A stretch of DNA of 64,000 nucleotides from Brucella pseudogrignonensis (GTDB lineage: Bacteria; Pseudomonadota; Alphaproteobacteria; Rhizobiales; Rhizobiaceae), in the NCBI RefSeq assembly GCF_002252525.1, contig NZ_NNRM01000053.1:217229-281228 (forward strand), in the 5' to 3' direction. Shown here piece by piece: positions 1 through 8,791 of this stretch; the stretch's first letter is position 1; each line of letters opens with the position of its first letter. The position numbers and the translations under genes were made by a program. The notes under the pieces are model-generated. The model was not told where the DNA came from. It did not search any database and saw nothing but the letters and a program-made list of their open reading frames with translations.

Positions 1-98
1 CACCACAGCAGCCCCGGAACTGCGGTATCGCACCCAATCAGTTCGCGCCTTGAGGAAATGCACGGCGCAGAAGTGTCTGAGAGTTTCAGGAAATTTCC
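1..98. other. Window edge, no gene recognised
   Basis: Only 98 bases precede the first gene. One forward frame runs from the edge to a TGA at 51-53 and could be the last 16 residues of an upstream gene, possibly the periplasmic binding protein expected before this ABC ATPase, but the residues are too few to judge. An AGGAAA stretch just before 99 can serve as ribosome binding site for the next gene. Confidence 0.3.
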
Positions 99-1667
99 AT
101 GCACGCTACAGATTCAACACCTGCATCAACACCGCCATTTCTTGAGATCAGAAGCGTCAAGAAATCCTTTGGCGGCGTCAAGGCACTCAAGGAAGTAAGC
201 CTTGTTATCGAAGCGGGCCAAATTTATCACCTGATGGGTGAAAATGGCTGTGGCAAAAGCACATTGATCAAAATCCTTTCCGGCGCGCAGCCTGCCGATG
301 AGGGGCAGATTTTTATCGACGGCGAACCAACAGGCGCCCGCGCAGGCGACATTGGTGCCATCGGTTCTTTACGCGCAGGTATTGAGACGGTTTATCAAGA
401 CCTGTCGCTATTGCCGAACCTTTCGGTTGCCGAGAATGTCGCCTTCACCGAGCAGCTCGTCGAAGCGTCCGGGAAACTTGCGCGCAGGCTCGATGTTTCG
501 GCACTGAATGAAACAGCGCGCCGTGCCCTGGCGGAAGTGCATCTTCCAACCGATAACGCCTTCTTGAAACGCAGAACAGATACATTGCCGCTTGCTACGC
601 GACAGCTTATTGCAATCGCACGCGCGGTTGCTTCCGAGGCACGTCTGGTTATCATGGATGAACCGACGACCTCACTGACGCGACAGGAGGTTGTCAATCT
701 TCTGCGCGTTGTCGAAAAGCTGCTTAGCAAAGGCGTTGCTGTCCTTTTCGTCACGCATAAGCTTGATGAGTGCAAGTCACTCGGTGGTCGTGCAATCATC
801 ATGCGTGATGGCCTGAAAGTCGCTGAACTTGATGTAGCAACACATACGAAGGCTGAGTTCAGCCATTGGATGACGGGTCGCGAAATCAGTGAAACCCGAT
901 ATCGCACCGACCCCAAACTGGGCAATGTGATGCTGGACGTCGAACATCTAGGTGACGGACAGAATTTTGAATCCGTTTCGCTTTCGTTGAAGAAGGGCGA
1001 AATCCTTGGCGTAACTGGTCTGCTTGACTCAGGTCGCAATGAACTGGCGCTGGCGCTTGCTGGTGTTGTGCCGGCAAGCTCTGGCAAAATCCGGTTGAAC
1101 GGCGAAGAAATCGCGCCACAATCGGCAGCTGACGCGATCCGCTTTGGCATTGGCTATGTTCCGGAAGATCGGCTTACGGAAGGTCTGTTTCTGGAAAAGC
1201 CTATTCAGGACAATATAACGCTTCCGGTTCTTGATCGTTTGCGCAATGCGCTGGGCATGATCAGTGGCAGACGTGCCAGAAAGGTTGCGGAAGATAGCGT
1301 CGCCGATCTTCAGATTGTTGCACCTGATGTCACGATCCCGGTTCAATCTCTATCCGGTGGCAATCAGCAACGTGTTCTGATTGGGCGCTGGTTGACCATC
1401 AATCCGCAGCTTCTGATCCTGCATGGTCCGACGGTTGGCGTCGATGTCGGTTCCAAGGATACAATCTTCCGCATCATCCAGCGTCTTGCTGACGATGGAA
1501 TGGGCGTCATCATTATCAGCGACGATCTGCCTGAACTCTTGCAGAACTGCGACCGCATTCTCGTCATGCGGCAGGGACGTATCGTTGCCGCACACAATGC
1601 CGATGGACTGACCGAAGACGCGATCTATGCATCCATGGCCAGCACTGCAAAGGAGATCGCGCAATGA
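99..1667 (+). CDS. Ribose-type sugar ABC transporter, ATP-binding subunit (RbsA/MglA-like)
   Basis: The 522-aa protein has two fused ABC domains, the layout of RbsA/MglA/XylG ATPases that energise import of pentoses or related sugars at the inner membrane. Domain 1 has Walker A GENGCGKS (residues 47-54), Walker B MDEPTTSLT (186-194) and a weak signature around 163-170. Domain 2 has a good signature LSGGNQQ (418-424), but its P-loop region (GLLDSGRNE, 307-315) lacks the lysine and its Walker B reads LILHGPT where LILDEPT is usual, so the catalytic Glu is lost. A degenerate P-loop in domain 2 is known in this family; loss of the DE pair is less usual. The stop overlaps the permease start (ATGA), showing translational coupling. 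Substrate unknown. Confidence 0.93.
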   Translation: MHATDSTPASTPPFLEIRSVKKSFGGVKALKEVSLVIEAGQIYHLMGENGCGKSTLIKILSGAQPADEGQIFIDGEPTGARAGDIGAIGSLRAGIETVYQDLSLLPNLSVAENVAFTEQLVEASGKLARRLDVSALNETARRALAEVHLPTDNAFLKRRTDTLPLATRQLIAIARAVASEARLVIMDEPTTSLTRQEVVNLLRVVEKLLSKGVAVLFVTHKLDECKSLGGRAIIMRDGLKVAELDVATHTKAEFSHWMTGREISETRYRTDPKLGNVMLDVEHLGDGQNFESVSLSLKKGEILGVTGLLDSGRNELALALAGVVPASSGKIRLNGEEIAPQSAADAIRFGIGYVPEDRLTEGLFLEKPIQDNITLPVLDRLRNALGMISGRRARKVAEDSVADLQIVAPDVTIPVQSLSGGNQQRVLIGRWLTINPQLLILHGPTVGVDVGSKDTIFRIIQRLADDGMGVIIISDDLPELLQNCDRILVMRQGRIVAAHNADGLTEDAIYASMASTAKEIAQ

Positions 1668-2695
1668 CCGACATAGTATCGGTAGAAAAGGCCAGCGCGA
1701 AAGAGCGCGGCATACTGCTCCGGCTTTGGGACTTGATGGGCGCCAGACCGGAACTGTTTACGCTTCTGCTGACAGTCATTACTTGTTTTGTGGTTATCGC
1801 GGCCAACCCTGATTTCCTGCAGATGAGCAATCTGGTTGATATCCTGCGTGCATCCGTCGTGCGCGGTTTGTTTGCGATGGGGGTGCTCGTCGTTCTCGCA
1901 TCAGGTGGTATCGACGTCTCGTTTACAGCTATTGCCGCTTTTGTCATGTATGCGCTGACAATGTTGGTGACGAACCTGTTTCCAGAAATGCCGATGGCTC
2001 TCATTCTGGTGCTGGCTGCTCTCGGCGGTGCCTGCTTTGGTGCGCTCAATGGTTTTCTCGTGCAAAAGCTGCAAGCGCCTTCGCTGATCGTCACGATCGG
2101 CACGCAGTATGTGATCCGAAGCTTCCTTCTGACCTTCGTCGGCACTGCACTTTTCATGAATATTCCGGCCGCCATGGACGCGTTCGGTAAGGCGTCGCTG
2201 TTCACGCATCGCGCGTCGAACGGCGTCGTATCCGTTCTGCCGGCCACTGTGCTGGTTTTGGTGGTCGCAGCTTTCGTGACGTGGTTTATCCTTGAACGCA
2301 CATTGATGGGACGCGCTATTTTCGCGGTTGGTGGTAATCCATCCATCGCCGAGCGACTTGGGATCAACCTTTTCCGTGTCCGTATTTTTGTCTTTGCCTA
2401 TGCAGGTTTGCTGGCGGGTATTGCGGGTGTGGTTCACGTCTCCAGCAATCGTCTTGCCAATCCTTTCGACCTTGCGGGGATGGAGCTTGAAATTATTGCA
2501 GCGGTGGTCCTTGGCGGAGCGCGTATCACCGGCGGTTCAGGATCGGTTATAGGGACATTGCTGGGCGTTTTGTTGATAACGCTTGTCAGTAACGTCCTGA
2601 TCTTTGTGGGCATTCCAAGCACGCTGCAGCTGGCAATCGTTGGGGCTTTCATCCTGCTTGCTGGCACGATCTTCGCGTTGCGTGACAGGACTTGA
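1664..2695 (+). CDS. Ribose-type sugar ABC transporter permease (RbsC-like)
   Basis: The 343-aa, very hydrophobic protein has about eight to ten membrane segments and the family motifs GRAIFAVGGNPSIAERLGI and ASGGIDVSF typical of BPD_transp_2 permeases such as RbsC. It forms the membrane channel for the ATPase encoded just upstream, with which it overlaps by 4 bases. No substrate-binding protein lies downstream, so that gene is probably upstream, outside the window. The next gene is a PfkB sugar kinase about 100 bp away, which suggests the imported compound is phosphorylated on entry. Confidence 0.93.
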   Translation: MTDIVSVEKASAKERGILLRLWDLMGARPELFTLLLTVITCFVVIAANPDFLQMSNLVDILRASVVRGLFAMGVLVVLASGGIDVSFTAIAAFVMYALTMLVTNLFPEMPMALILVLAALGGACFGALNGFLVQKLQAPSLIVTIGTQYVIRSFLLTFVGTALFMNIPAAMDAFGKASLFTHRASNGVVSVLPATVLVLVVAAFVTWFILERTLMGRAIFAVGGNPSIAERLGINLFRVRIFVFAYAGLLAGIAGVVHVSSNRLANPFDLAGMELEIIAAVVLGGARITGGSGSVIGTLLGVLLITLVSNVLIFVGIPSTLQLAIVGAFILLAGTIFALRDRT

Positions 2696-2798
2696 AGCAA
2701 GCCTGATGAGCAAAACCATCAACTATTGAAATTGAATATTGTTGGGCAGTCTGTGTTGTTTACACAGACTGCTCCCAACTGAAATCTGGGAGGATCTC

Positions 2799-3743
2799 AT
2801 GTCTCACGATGTGTCCGTTATCGGGCTTTATATTCTCGACGTACTAGGGCGTCCGGTTGATGCAATTCCACCGGGCGGCAATGTCGAGTTTATTGATGAA
2901 ATCCGGCTGACAGTTGCGGGAACCGCTGGCGGAACAGTTGTCGATCTGGCGAAGCTTGGTCTAAACTGCCTTGCGGTTGGGGCCGTGGGGGACGATGAGA
3001 AGGCTGATTTCGTACTGGCGACTTTGCAGCGCTTTGGCGTAGACGTTGCGCAGATGCAGCGTCTGAAAGGCGTTCCTACATCTTCGACTATTCTCAATAT
3101 CCGTCGCAACGGTGATCGCCCGGCACTTCATGCACGCGGCGCGTCAGATCATTTTGAAATTGCTGACAGCGCGCTCGATGCAGTTCTGGCACCACCAATC
3201 ATTCATTTGGGCGGAACCGGTCTGTTGGCAAAACTTGATGGTGAACCAAGCCGTAAATTGCTGGCCGAAGCCAAGGCGCGTGGGCGTATTACAACCTTTG
3301 ATCTTTTGGGAGCCAATGATGGTACTCTCGATCTGATCTCTCCGCTTTTCCCACATATTGATTATTTCATGCCATCTATTGAGGAAGCAAAGCAGATTTC
3401 GGGCGCGGCTGATGTCGAAGGCGCGGGACATTTCTTTATCGAACGCGGCGTGAAGCATTGTGTTTTCACGCTTGGTGGTGATGGTGTATGCTTCTTGGAT
3501 GCAACTGGCGCGGTTCTGCGTCAGCCAGCATTCCAGATTGAAGTGGTTGATACGACAGGCTGCGGAGATGCATTCGATGCAGGTTTCATCACGGCATTGC
3601 ATCGCAAAATGGATGTGAAAACCGCACTGAATTTTGCGCAGGCATCCGCAGCATTGGTTGCCACAGGACTTGGTTCAGATGCCGGTATCCGTTCGTTTGA
3701 GGATACACTGAATTTCATGAATACTGCGCCAATCAAGCAGTAA
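2799..3743 (+). CDS. PfkB-family carbohydrate kinase
   Basis: This 314-aa ribokinase/PfkB-type kinase transfers phosphate from ATP to a sugar or sugar derivative in the cytoplasm. It shows the N-terminal family signature around AGTAGGTVVDLAKLG and the C-terminal PfkB signature DTTGCGDAFDAGF, whose GxGD aspartate is the catalytic base. The start is placed at 2799, not at an upstream in-frame ATG at 2739, because GGGAGG lies 6-10 bases before 2799 and the residues before it do not resemble the family. The gene follows the ABC transporter and ends at a strong terminator. The substrate cannot be read from sequence. Confidence 0.9.
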   Translation: MSHDVSVIGLYILDVLGRPVDAIPPGGNVEFIDEIRLTVAGTAGGTVVDLAKLGLNCLAVGAVGDDEKADFVLATLQRFGVDVAQMQRLKGVPTSSTILNIRRNGDRPALHARGASDHFEIADSALDAVLAPPIIHLGGTGLLAKLDGEPSRKLLAEAKARGRITTFDLLGANDGTLDLISPLFPHIDYFMPSIEEAKQISGAADVEGAGHFFIERGVKHCVFTLGGDGVCFLDATGAVLRQPAFQIEVVDTTGCGDAFDAGFITALHRKMDVKTALNFAQASAALVATGLGSDAGIRSFEDTLNFMNTAPIKQ

Positions 3744-3751
3744 TTAAAACT

Positions 3752-3784
3752 GCGGCGGGTTATTAAAACGACCCGCCGCTTTTT
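3752..3784. terminator. Bidirectional terminator between convergent genes
   Basis: A 9-bp GC-rich stem (GCGGCGGGT at 3752-3760 with ACCCGCCGC at 3771-3779) and a 10-base loop are followed by TTTT. It sits between the kinase gene and the convergent SorC regulator gene and can end transcription from the kinase side; an A-rich stretch on its left could serve the other side. Confidence 0.85.
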
Positions 3785-3787
3785 GCT

Positions 3788-4768
3788 TTATTGCGCGAGC
3801 AGCAGTTCTGCTGCTTCAAAATCGGTAACGAGGTGGGTTGCGTAGCCGCCGGTTAAAACTGCGCGGATCGCTTCGACCTTGCGCGAACCACCCGCCACAC
3901 AAAGCCTGCGCGGAACCCGATGCAATTCATCCAGCTCGATGCCGATGACGCGCTTGTCGAGTTCACGAATGACCTGCTTGCCGTCATTGTCGAGGAAGCG
4001 ACAGATCAATACCGCGACCGCACCATCTTTGGCGTAGGCGTCGATTTCTTCGTCGCTGGTGACATCGGCAATGCGCATCGTGCTTTCTGATGATAGTCCG
4101 CCAACGCCAAAGACAATCATGTCTGACTGAGCAATCAGTTCAAATTGCCGTTTAAGCGCAGGTTCGCCCATCAACGCGTCGCGCAAGCCAGCACTGCTCA
4201 AAATCGCTGGAGCCAGCATGTTTACGCTGGTTGCGCCGACATTGCGGGCCATGATCGAGGTGCAAAGCTCTGCGGCAAATTCACGTTTGCCCATCGATGA
4301 GCCCGTGACCTGAACGACGGTCAATCCTTCGATGGGGCGAGGCAGCGAGATCGCATCTGCGATTGCCAGAACGGTTCGTCCCCAGGACACGCAGATCGTA
4401 TCGCCCGGTTTGACCATACGTTCAATGAGGCGTGCGCCGCCGGTTCCCAGCGCCTGAAGTCGTGCTTCTGGGGAGGCTGCCTTTTCGCTGGGAATGACTA
4501 GGACCTCGTCCAAACCATACCGGGTTGCGAGTTTTTGGGCGATCTCTGTTCGGGTGAGTATCTCCGAATTCATCAGAATCCGCACCACGCCCCGCTGCCG
4601 TGCTTCCTGCAGATAATTGACGATGGTCGCGCGTGAAACGCCCATCTTCTTCGCGATATCGTTCTGGGTGAGCTGGTCTTCATAATAAAGCCAGGCTGCC
4701 CATACGATCGCGTCATCAAATTCAGCCGGGATGGCATGCGTAGACGGTGTCAGATCGTCCGATGTCAT
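3788..4768 (-). CDS. SorC/DeoR-type sugar-responsive transcriptional regulator
   Basis: This 326-aa protein has an N-terminal helix-turn-helix (around residues 33-62, core LTQNDIAKKMGVSRATIVNY) and a C-terminal SorC-family sugar-binding domain with GDTICVSWGRTV and the ending VTDFEAAELLLAQ. SorC proteins sense sugar phosphates and control adjacent catabolic operons; EryD of Brucella is an example. It is transcribed towards the kinase gene and away from the aldolase/dehydrogenase gene, with a 224-bp spacer that likely carries its operator. The effector is presumably a phosphorylated product of the kinase; that is inference. Confidence 0.9.
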   Translation of the reverse strand: MTSDDLTPSTHAIPAEFDDAIVWAAWLYYEDQLTQNDIAKKMGVSRATIVNYLQEARQRGVVRILMNSEILTRTEIAQKLATRYGLDEVLVIPSEKAASPEARLQALGTGGARLIERMVKPGDTICVSWGRTVLAIADAISLPRPIEGLTVVQVTGSSMGKREFAAELCTSIMARNVGATSVNMLAPAILSSAGLRDALMGEPALKRQFELIAQSDMIVFGVGGLSSESTMRIADVTSDEEIDAYAKDGAVAVLICRFLDNDGKQVIRELDKRVIGIELDELHRVPRRLCVAGGSRKVEAIRAVLTGGYATHLVTDFEAAELLLAQ

Positions 4769-4992
4769 ACTGATTTCCTGATGTTAGCCGTTGATCTGGT
4801 TCGCACAGAAACGAGTTTTAATCAACAAGCCAATGAAGGAAGTTGACTAATGTCAGTATATAGTGTCAATTGTTTTCAGGTGAGGAGATGTCTTCATAAA
4901 TTGTTGTTTTGCCATGGAAAATACACTTTCCGTGAGCGCTTTTCTATGTCTGCGACTTGAGGGTCACAGATTGCCAACTGAGGAGTAGGCAG

Positions 4993-7050
4993 ATGAAGTC
5001 GAATTGGTCGGATGCGGATTTCAACGCAATTGTTGGTGCATATGAGAAAGCAGGCATCAATCGTGATGTGGCCATCCGCACATATACCACACGCTTGCTG
5101 GGTTCGGAACCAAAGCTTGTTCTCCATGGCGGCGGTAACACCTCAGTCAAGACAGTGTTGAATGACCATGACGGCACCCCGGTTGAAGTGCTTTGTGTGA
5201 AGGGAAGCGGTTGGGATATGGGCAAGATCGAGCCCGCAGGATTGCCCGCGCTCAATCTTGAGCGCCTGAAAGCTATGGTCAATTACGATACGCTTAGCGA
5301 TGACGATATGGTGATGCTGCAGCGCCGCCTGCTGCTCGATCCGTCATCACCAAATCCGTCCGTCGAAGCGATCCTCCATGCAATTCTTCCGTTCAAGCAT
5401 GTCGATCACACCCATGCCAATGCAATTGTCGCGCTGACCAATCAACCAAACGGGGAAGCGATCATTCGCGAACTCTTTCCCGAGATGATTATCGTGCCTT
5501 ATGTCATGCCAGGGTTTGATCTTTCCAAAGCCTGTCAGAAAGCCTTTTCTGAGCGCCCGGATGCTCCGGGCATGATCCTGCTTAAACATGGCATTTTCAC
5601 ATGGTCGGAAGATCCCCGCATCGCCTATGAAAATATGATCGAAGCAATTGATCGGGCCGAGAAACGGATTGCTGAAGGCAATCCGCAACCGTTCGGTCAT
5701 GCAAGCAAAAGCGAGCATAGGCATGAGCTCGCTTCTGTCTCCGATATTGCGCCGATATTGCGCGGAGCAATTGCGCTTTCGGGCAAGGAAGAAGGTCGTC
5801 CGCGCCGTTTCATCGTGGAGCATCGTTCGAATGACGATATCCTTGATTTCTGCGGAGCGCCCAATGTTGCGGATCTTGTTCGTCGCGGCAACGCAACGCC
5901 GGAGCACGTCATCCACATCAAGCGTTATGGTGTATCGCTTCCTGCCCCTTACGCACACGATATTGAGAGCTGGGCACAGATCGTTAAAGACAGCGTTGCA
6001 TCTTATGTCGCTGGATATAAAGAGTATTTTGAGCGCAACAATGCGCGCGTTGGTGGTGGTAAAACCATGCTCGACCCTATGCCGCGGGTTTTCTATATCG
6101 ACGGTATTGGTTTGTTTGCTGCGGGGCCAACGCAAAAAGCGGCGCGCATCGGTGCGGATGTGGCTGAAGCTACTATCGAAGTCATTCGCGGTGCTGAGGG
6201 AATTGATCAATTCGAGGCCCTGAGCGAAGAAGACCTTTTCGACATTGAATATTGGTCGCTAGAGCAGGTCAAACTCGCCAAACAGACCGAGAAGCCGCTG
6301 ACCCGTCAGGTAGCAGTCGTAACTGGTGGGGCAGGCGGTCTTGGTCTTGCCATTGCAGAACGTCTGCGGGAGCAAGGTGCCGAAATCGCGCTGATTGATA
6401 TTGATGCAGAACGTGTGGCAGCCGAAGCCAAGCGACTAGGCGGCAAAGCTATCGCTTGCGATCTGACAGACCCCCAGTCCGCGGAGAAGGCCATTGCTGA
6501 CATCGTTGCAGCTTTTGGTGGCGTTGATATTCTCGTTTCCAACGCCGGGGCGGCTTTTCAGGGAGCGCTGACGTCAGTTGATGATGCTTTGTTCAAATCG
6601 GCATTCGATCTCAACTTCTGGAGCCATCATTACATCGCTCGCGCTGTCGTCAATGTTATGAAGCGACAGGAAACCGGCGGTTCCATCGTGTTCAACGTGA
6701 GTAAGCAGGCGGTCAATCCGGGTCCCGACTTCGGCCCGTATGGCACTTCAAAAGCGGCACTGATGGCCCTGATGCGCCAGTATTCGTTGGAACATGCCGC
6801 GGATGGAATTACAGTGAATGCCGTCAATCCAGATCGTATCCGCACAGGCCTGATGACTGACGAAATGGTGGAAGAGCGTGCGCAGGCTCGTGGTGTGACG
6901 CCGAAAGTCTATATGCGCGGCAATCTGCTTAAACGAGAAGTTTCGGCGAATGATGTTGCGGATGCATTTTTGCATCTCATTTCAGCGCGTACTTCAACCG
7001 GTGCCGTGGTCACAGTCGATGGTGGTAATGTCGCCGCTATGATGCGCTGA
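4993..7050 (+). CDS. Bifunctional class II aldolase / short-chain dehydrogenase (RhaD-like)
   Basis: The 685-aa protein is a natural fusion. The N-terminal half is a class II aldolase/adducin domain (LHGGGNTSVK, metal ligands in HTHANAIVAL and LLKHGIFTW). The C-terminal part from about residue 435 is a short-chain dehydrogenase with the NAD motif VTGGAGGLGLAIA, the NAG motif and the catalytic YGTSK. This matches rhizobial fusions annotated as rhamnulose-1-phosphate aldolase/lactaldehyde dehydrogenase: cleavage of a ketose phosphate and oxidation of the aldehyde product. The start at 4993 is chosen over 4957 because GAGGAG lies 8 bases upstream. Whether the substrate is rhamnulose-1-phosphate is unproven, because no rhamnose isomerase or FGGY kinase is visible. 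Confidence 0.9.
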   Translation: MKSNWSDADFNAIVGAYEKAGINRDVAIRTYTTRLLGSEPKLVLHGGGNTSVKTVLNDHDGTPVEVLCVKGSGWDMGKIEPAGLPALNLERLKAMVNYDTLSDDDMVMLQRRLLLDPSSPNPSVEAILHAILPFKHVDHTHANAIVALTNQPNGEAIIRELFPEMIIVPYVMPGFDLSKACQKAFSERPDAPGMILLKHGIFTWSEDPRIAYENMIEAIDRAEKRIAEGNPQPFGHASKSEHRHELASVSDIAPILRGAIALSGKEEGRPRRFIVEHRSNDDILDFCGAPNVADLVRRGNATPEHVIHIKRYGVSLPAPYAHDIESWAQIVKDSVASYVAGYKEYFERNNARVGGGKTMLDPMPRVFYIDGIGLFAAGPTQKAARIGADVAEATIEVIRGAEGIDQFEALSEEDLFDIEYWSLEQVKLAKQTEKPLTRQVAVVTGGAGGLGLAIAERLREQGAEIALIDIDAERVAAEAKRLGGKAIACDLTDPQSAEKAIADIVAAFGGVDILVSNAGAAFQGALTSVDDALFKSAFDLNFWSHHYIARAVVNVMKRQETGGSIVFNVSKQAVNPGPDFGPYGTSKAALMALMRQYSLEHAADGITVNAVNPDRIRTGLMTDEMVEERAQARGVTPKVYMRGNLLKREVSANDVADAFLHLISARTSTGAVVTVDGGNVAAMMR

Positions 7051-7065
7051 TACTTAGTCTTATGC

Positions 7066-7104
7066 CCGAGGACAGCTATTATAATTGCTGTCCTCGGTCC
7101 CGTT
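7066..7104 (+). terminator. Rho-independent terminator after the aldolase/dehydrogenase gene
   Basis: A perfect 11-bp stem (CCGAGGACAGC at 7066-7076 with its complement at 7087-7097) closes a 10-base AT-rich loop and is followed closely by a TTTT tract at 7102. It lies between convergent genes, 15 bases after the stop codon. Confidence 0.85.
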
Positions 7105-7134
7105 TTGCTTATCGATTATAGGCAGAGGCAGTCT

Positions 7135-8754
7135 TTATTCCTCAATATCGACCTTCTCGAAACGATGTGATCCGAGTGGCTCCATCACATAGTTTTTGAC
7201 TTTATTCGACATTGGCAACACGACAGTTGAATGCGCCAATGGTACCCAAGGCGCCTGATCGCTGATGATGGCTTGCGCTTCCTGATAAAGTTTTGTGCGC
7301 TCATCCTTATTCGAGCTCACGCGCGCTTTTTGCAGAATGTCTTCAAGCGGTTGGTAGCACCAATTCGCATTGTTGCTTCCTCCAACACCTGAGCAGTTGA
7401 AGAAATAGCTCAACAGATTGTCCGGATCGCCGTTATCGCTGGTTCCACCCAAAACGATTGCGCCATCGCGCTGCTTGTCGCGCGCCTTTTTGAGATACTC
7501 GCCCCATTCATAAGAAACGATCTCCACATTAATGCCGACTTTGCCGAGATCTGCTTGCATCAATTCTGCTGCACGACGTGCGTTCGGCATATAAGGCCGA
7601 CTGACGGGCATAGCCCATATCTTCATTTTCAGGTCTTTGACACCAGCTTCATCAAGAAGCTTCTTTGCTGCAGCTGGATCGTAGCTGTACCCTTTGATGT
7701 CAGCATTATAGCCCCACATGGTTGATGGCAGCACACTTTGTGCAACCTGACCCATGCCCTGATAAACCGCATCAACAATGGCTTTGCGATCAATTGCCAT
7801 GTTTAATGCACGGCGTACTTCCACCTTATCAAATGGTGCATCCAGTGTGTTCATCGCCAGATAAGCGACGTTCAGTCCGGGCTGTTCCATCACAGTGAGA
7901 TTTGGATTTTTCTTCAAGTCTGCAACGTCGGCCGGAGCGGGATAGGCAGCAATGTGACATTCGCCTGCCTGCAACTTTTGCATACGGGTGGAGGCGTCTG
8001 TCGCAATCACGAAAATCAGATCATCTACCTTGGGAGCGCCGTCCCAATAGTCAGTATTTGCAGCAAAGCGAATTGCTGCGTTGGTTTGATAATCAACAAA
8101 ACGGAAAGGCCCGGTACCGACGGGCTTATGGTCTAGATCCTCGCGCTGTCCGGCTTTGTCCAGTTGTTCTGCATATTCAGCAGACATGATTGAACCAAAA
8201 TTCAACGCAAGCTTTGCAAGCAGTGAAGCATCGGGCTGGTTGAGCACAAATTTGACGGTGTGATCATCAATTTTGACGACTTCTTTGATAATCGTCGGCA
8301 TGTCCATCGCATTGAACATTTCCCAACCAGCGCCCACGAAATAGTTGTTCCAGGGATGCTGTTTATCGAGCTGACGATTATAAGTGAAAAGCACATCGTC
8401 CGCATTGAACTCACGGCTTGGAGTGAAACTGTCCGTCGTGTGGAATTTCACGCCCTGACGTAGTTTCAGTGTATATTCAAGATTGTCGTCGGATATAACC
8501 CAGCTTTCGGCCAGCCCCGGAACGACATTCGTTGTGCCGCTTTCGAATTCGGTCAGGCGATCATAAATCGTCTCGGCAGAAGCATCCCATGTACTGTTGG
8601 TAGTATAGAGCGCGGCGTCAAAGCCTTCGGGCGAACCTTCCGAACAATAGACAAGCGTCTTGGCCATAGCCGGGGCCAGTGCCACCCCGGAAAGTGCTGC
8701 CGCTGCTGCCAATGAGAGTAAAGTCTGACGCGCTCTTTTTGATTTTATTATCAT
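7135..8754 (-). CDS. Dipeptide/peptide ABC transporter periplasmic binding protein (DppA-like)
   Basis: This 539-aa family 5 solute-binding protein has a clear signal peptide (basic MIIKSKRARQ, then an Ala/Leu core, cleavage near PAMAKT). The mature part starts TLVYCSEGSPEGFDAALYTT and has AESWVISDD and HKPVGTGPFRFVDY, close to DppA and related peptide receptors. It delivers dipeptides or similar ligands to a permease in the inner membrane. No permease or ATPase gene adjoins it, so it is an orphan receptor that must share a transporter encoded elsewhere. It is the last gene of a minus-strand run with amidohydrolase, PLP enzyme and peptidase genes, which points to peptides or D-amino-acid derivatives as ligand (inference). 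Confidence 0.93.
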   Translation of the reverse strand: MIIKSKRARQTLLSLAAAAALSGVALAPAMAKTLVYCSEGSPEGFDAALYTTNSTWDASAETIYDRLTEFESGTTNVVPGLAESWVISDDNLEYTLKLRQGVKFHTTDSFTPSREFNADDVLFTYNRQLDKQHPWNNYFVGAGWEMFNAMDMPTIIKEVVKIDDHTVKFVLNQPDASLLAKLALNFGSIMSAEYAEQLDKAGQREDLDHKPVGTGPFRFVDYQTNAAIRFAANTDYWDGAPKVDDLIFVIATDASTRMQKLQAGECHIAAYPAPADVADLKKNPNLTVMEQPGLNVAYLAMNTLDAPFDKVEVRRALNMAIDRKAIVDAVYQGMGQVAQSVLPSTMWGYNADIKGYSYDPAAAKKLLDEAGVKDLKMKIWAMPVSRPYMPNARRAAELMQADLGKVGINVEIVSYEWGEYLKKARDKQRDGAIVLGGTSDNGDPDNLLSYFFNCSGVGGSNNANWCYQPLEDILQKARVSSNKDERTKLYQEAQAIISDQAPWVPLAHSTVVLPMSNKVKNYVMEPLGSHRFEKVDIEE

Positions 8755-8791
8755 GTTTGTTCCCTCTTAATTATTTGGCTGTTGCCACCGA

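Noticed and set aside
2739-2798. 20-residue N-terminal extension of the PfkB kinase
   Set aside because: It includes the ribosome binding site of the better start at 2799 and is unlike the family N terminus.
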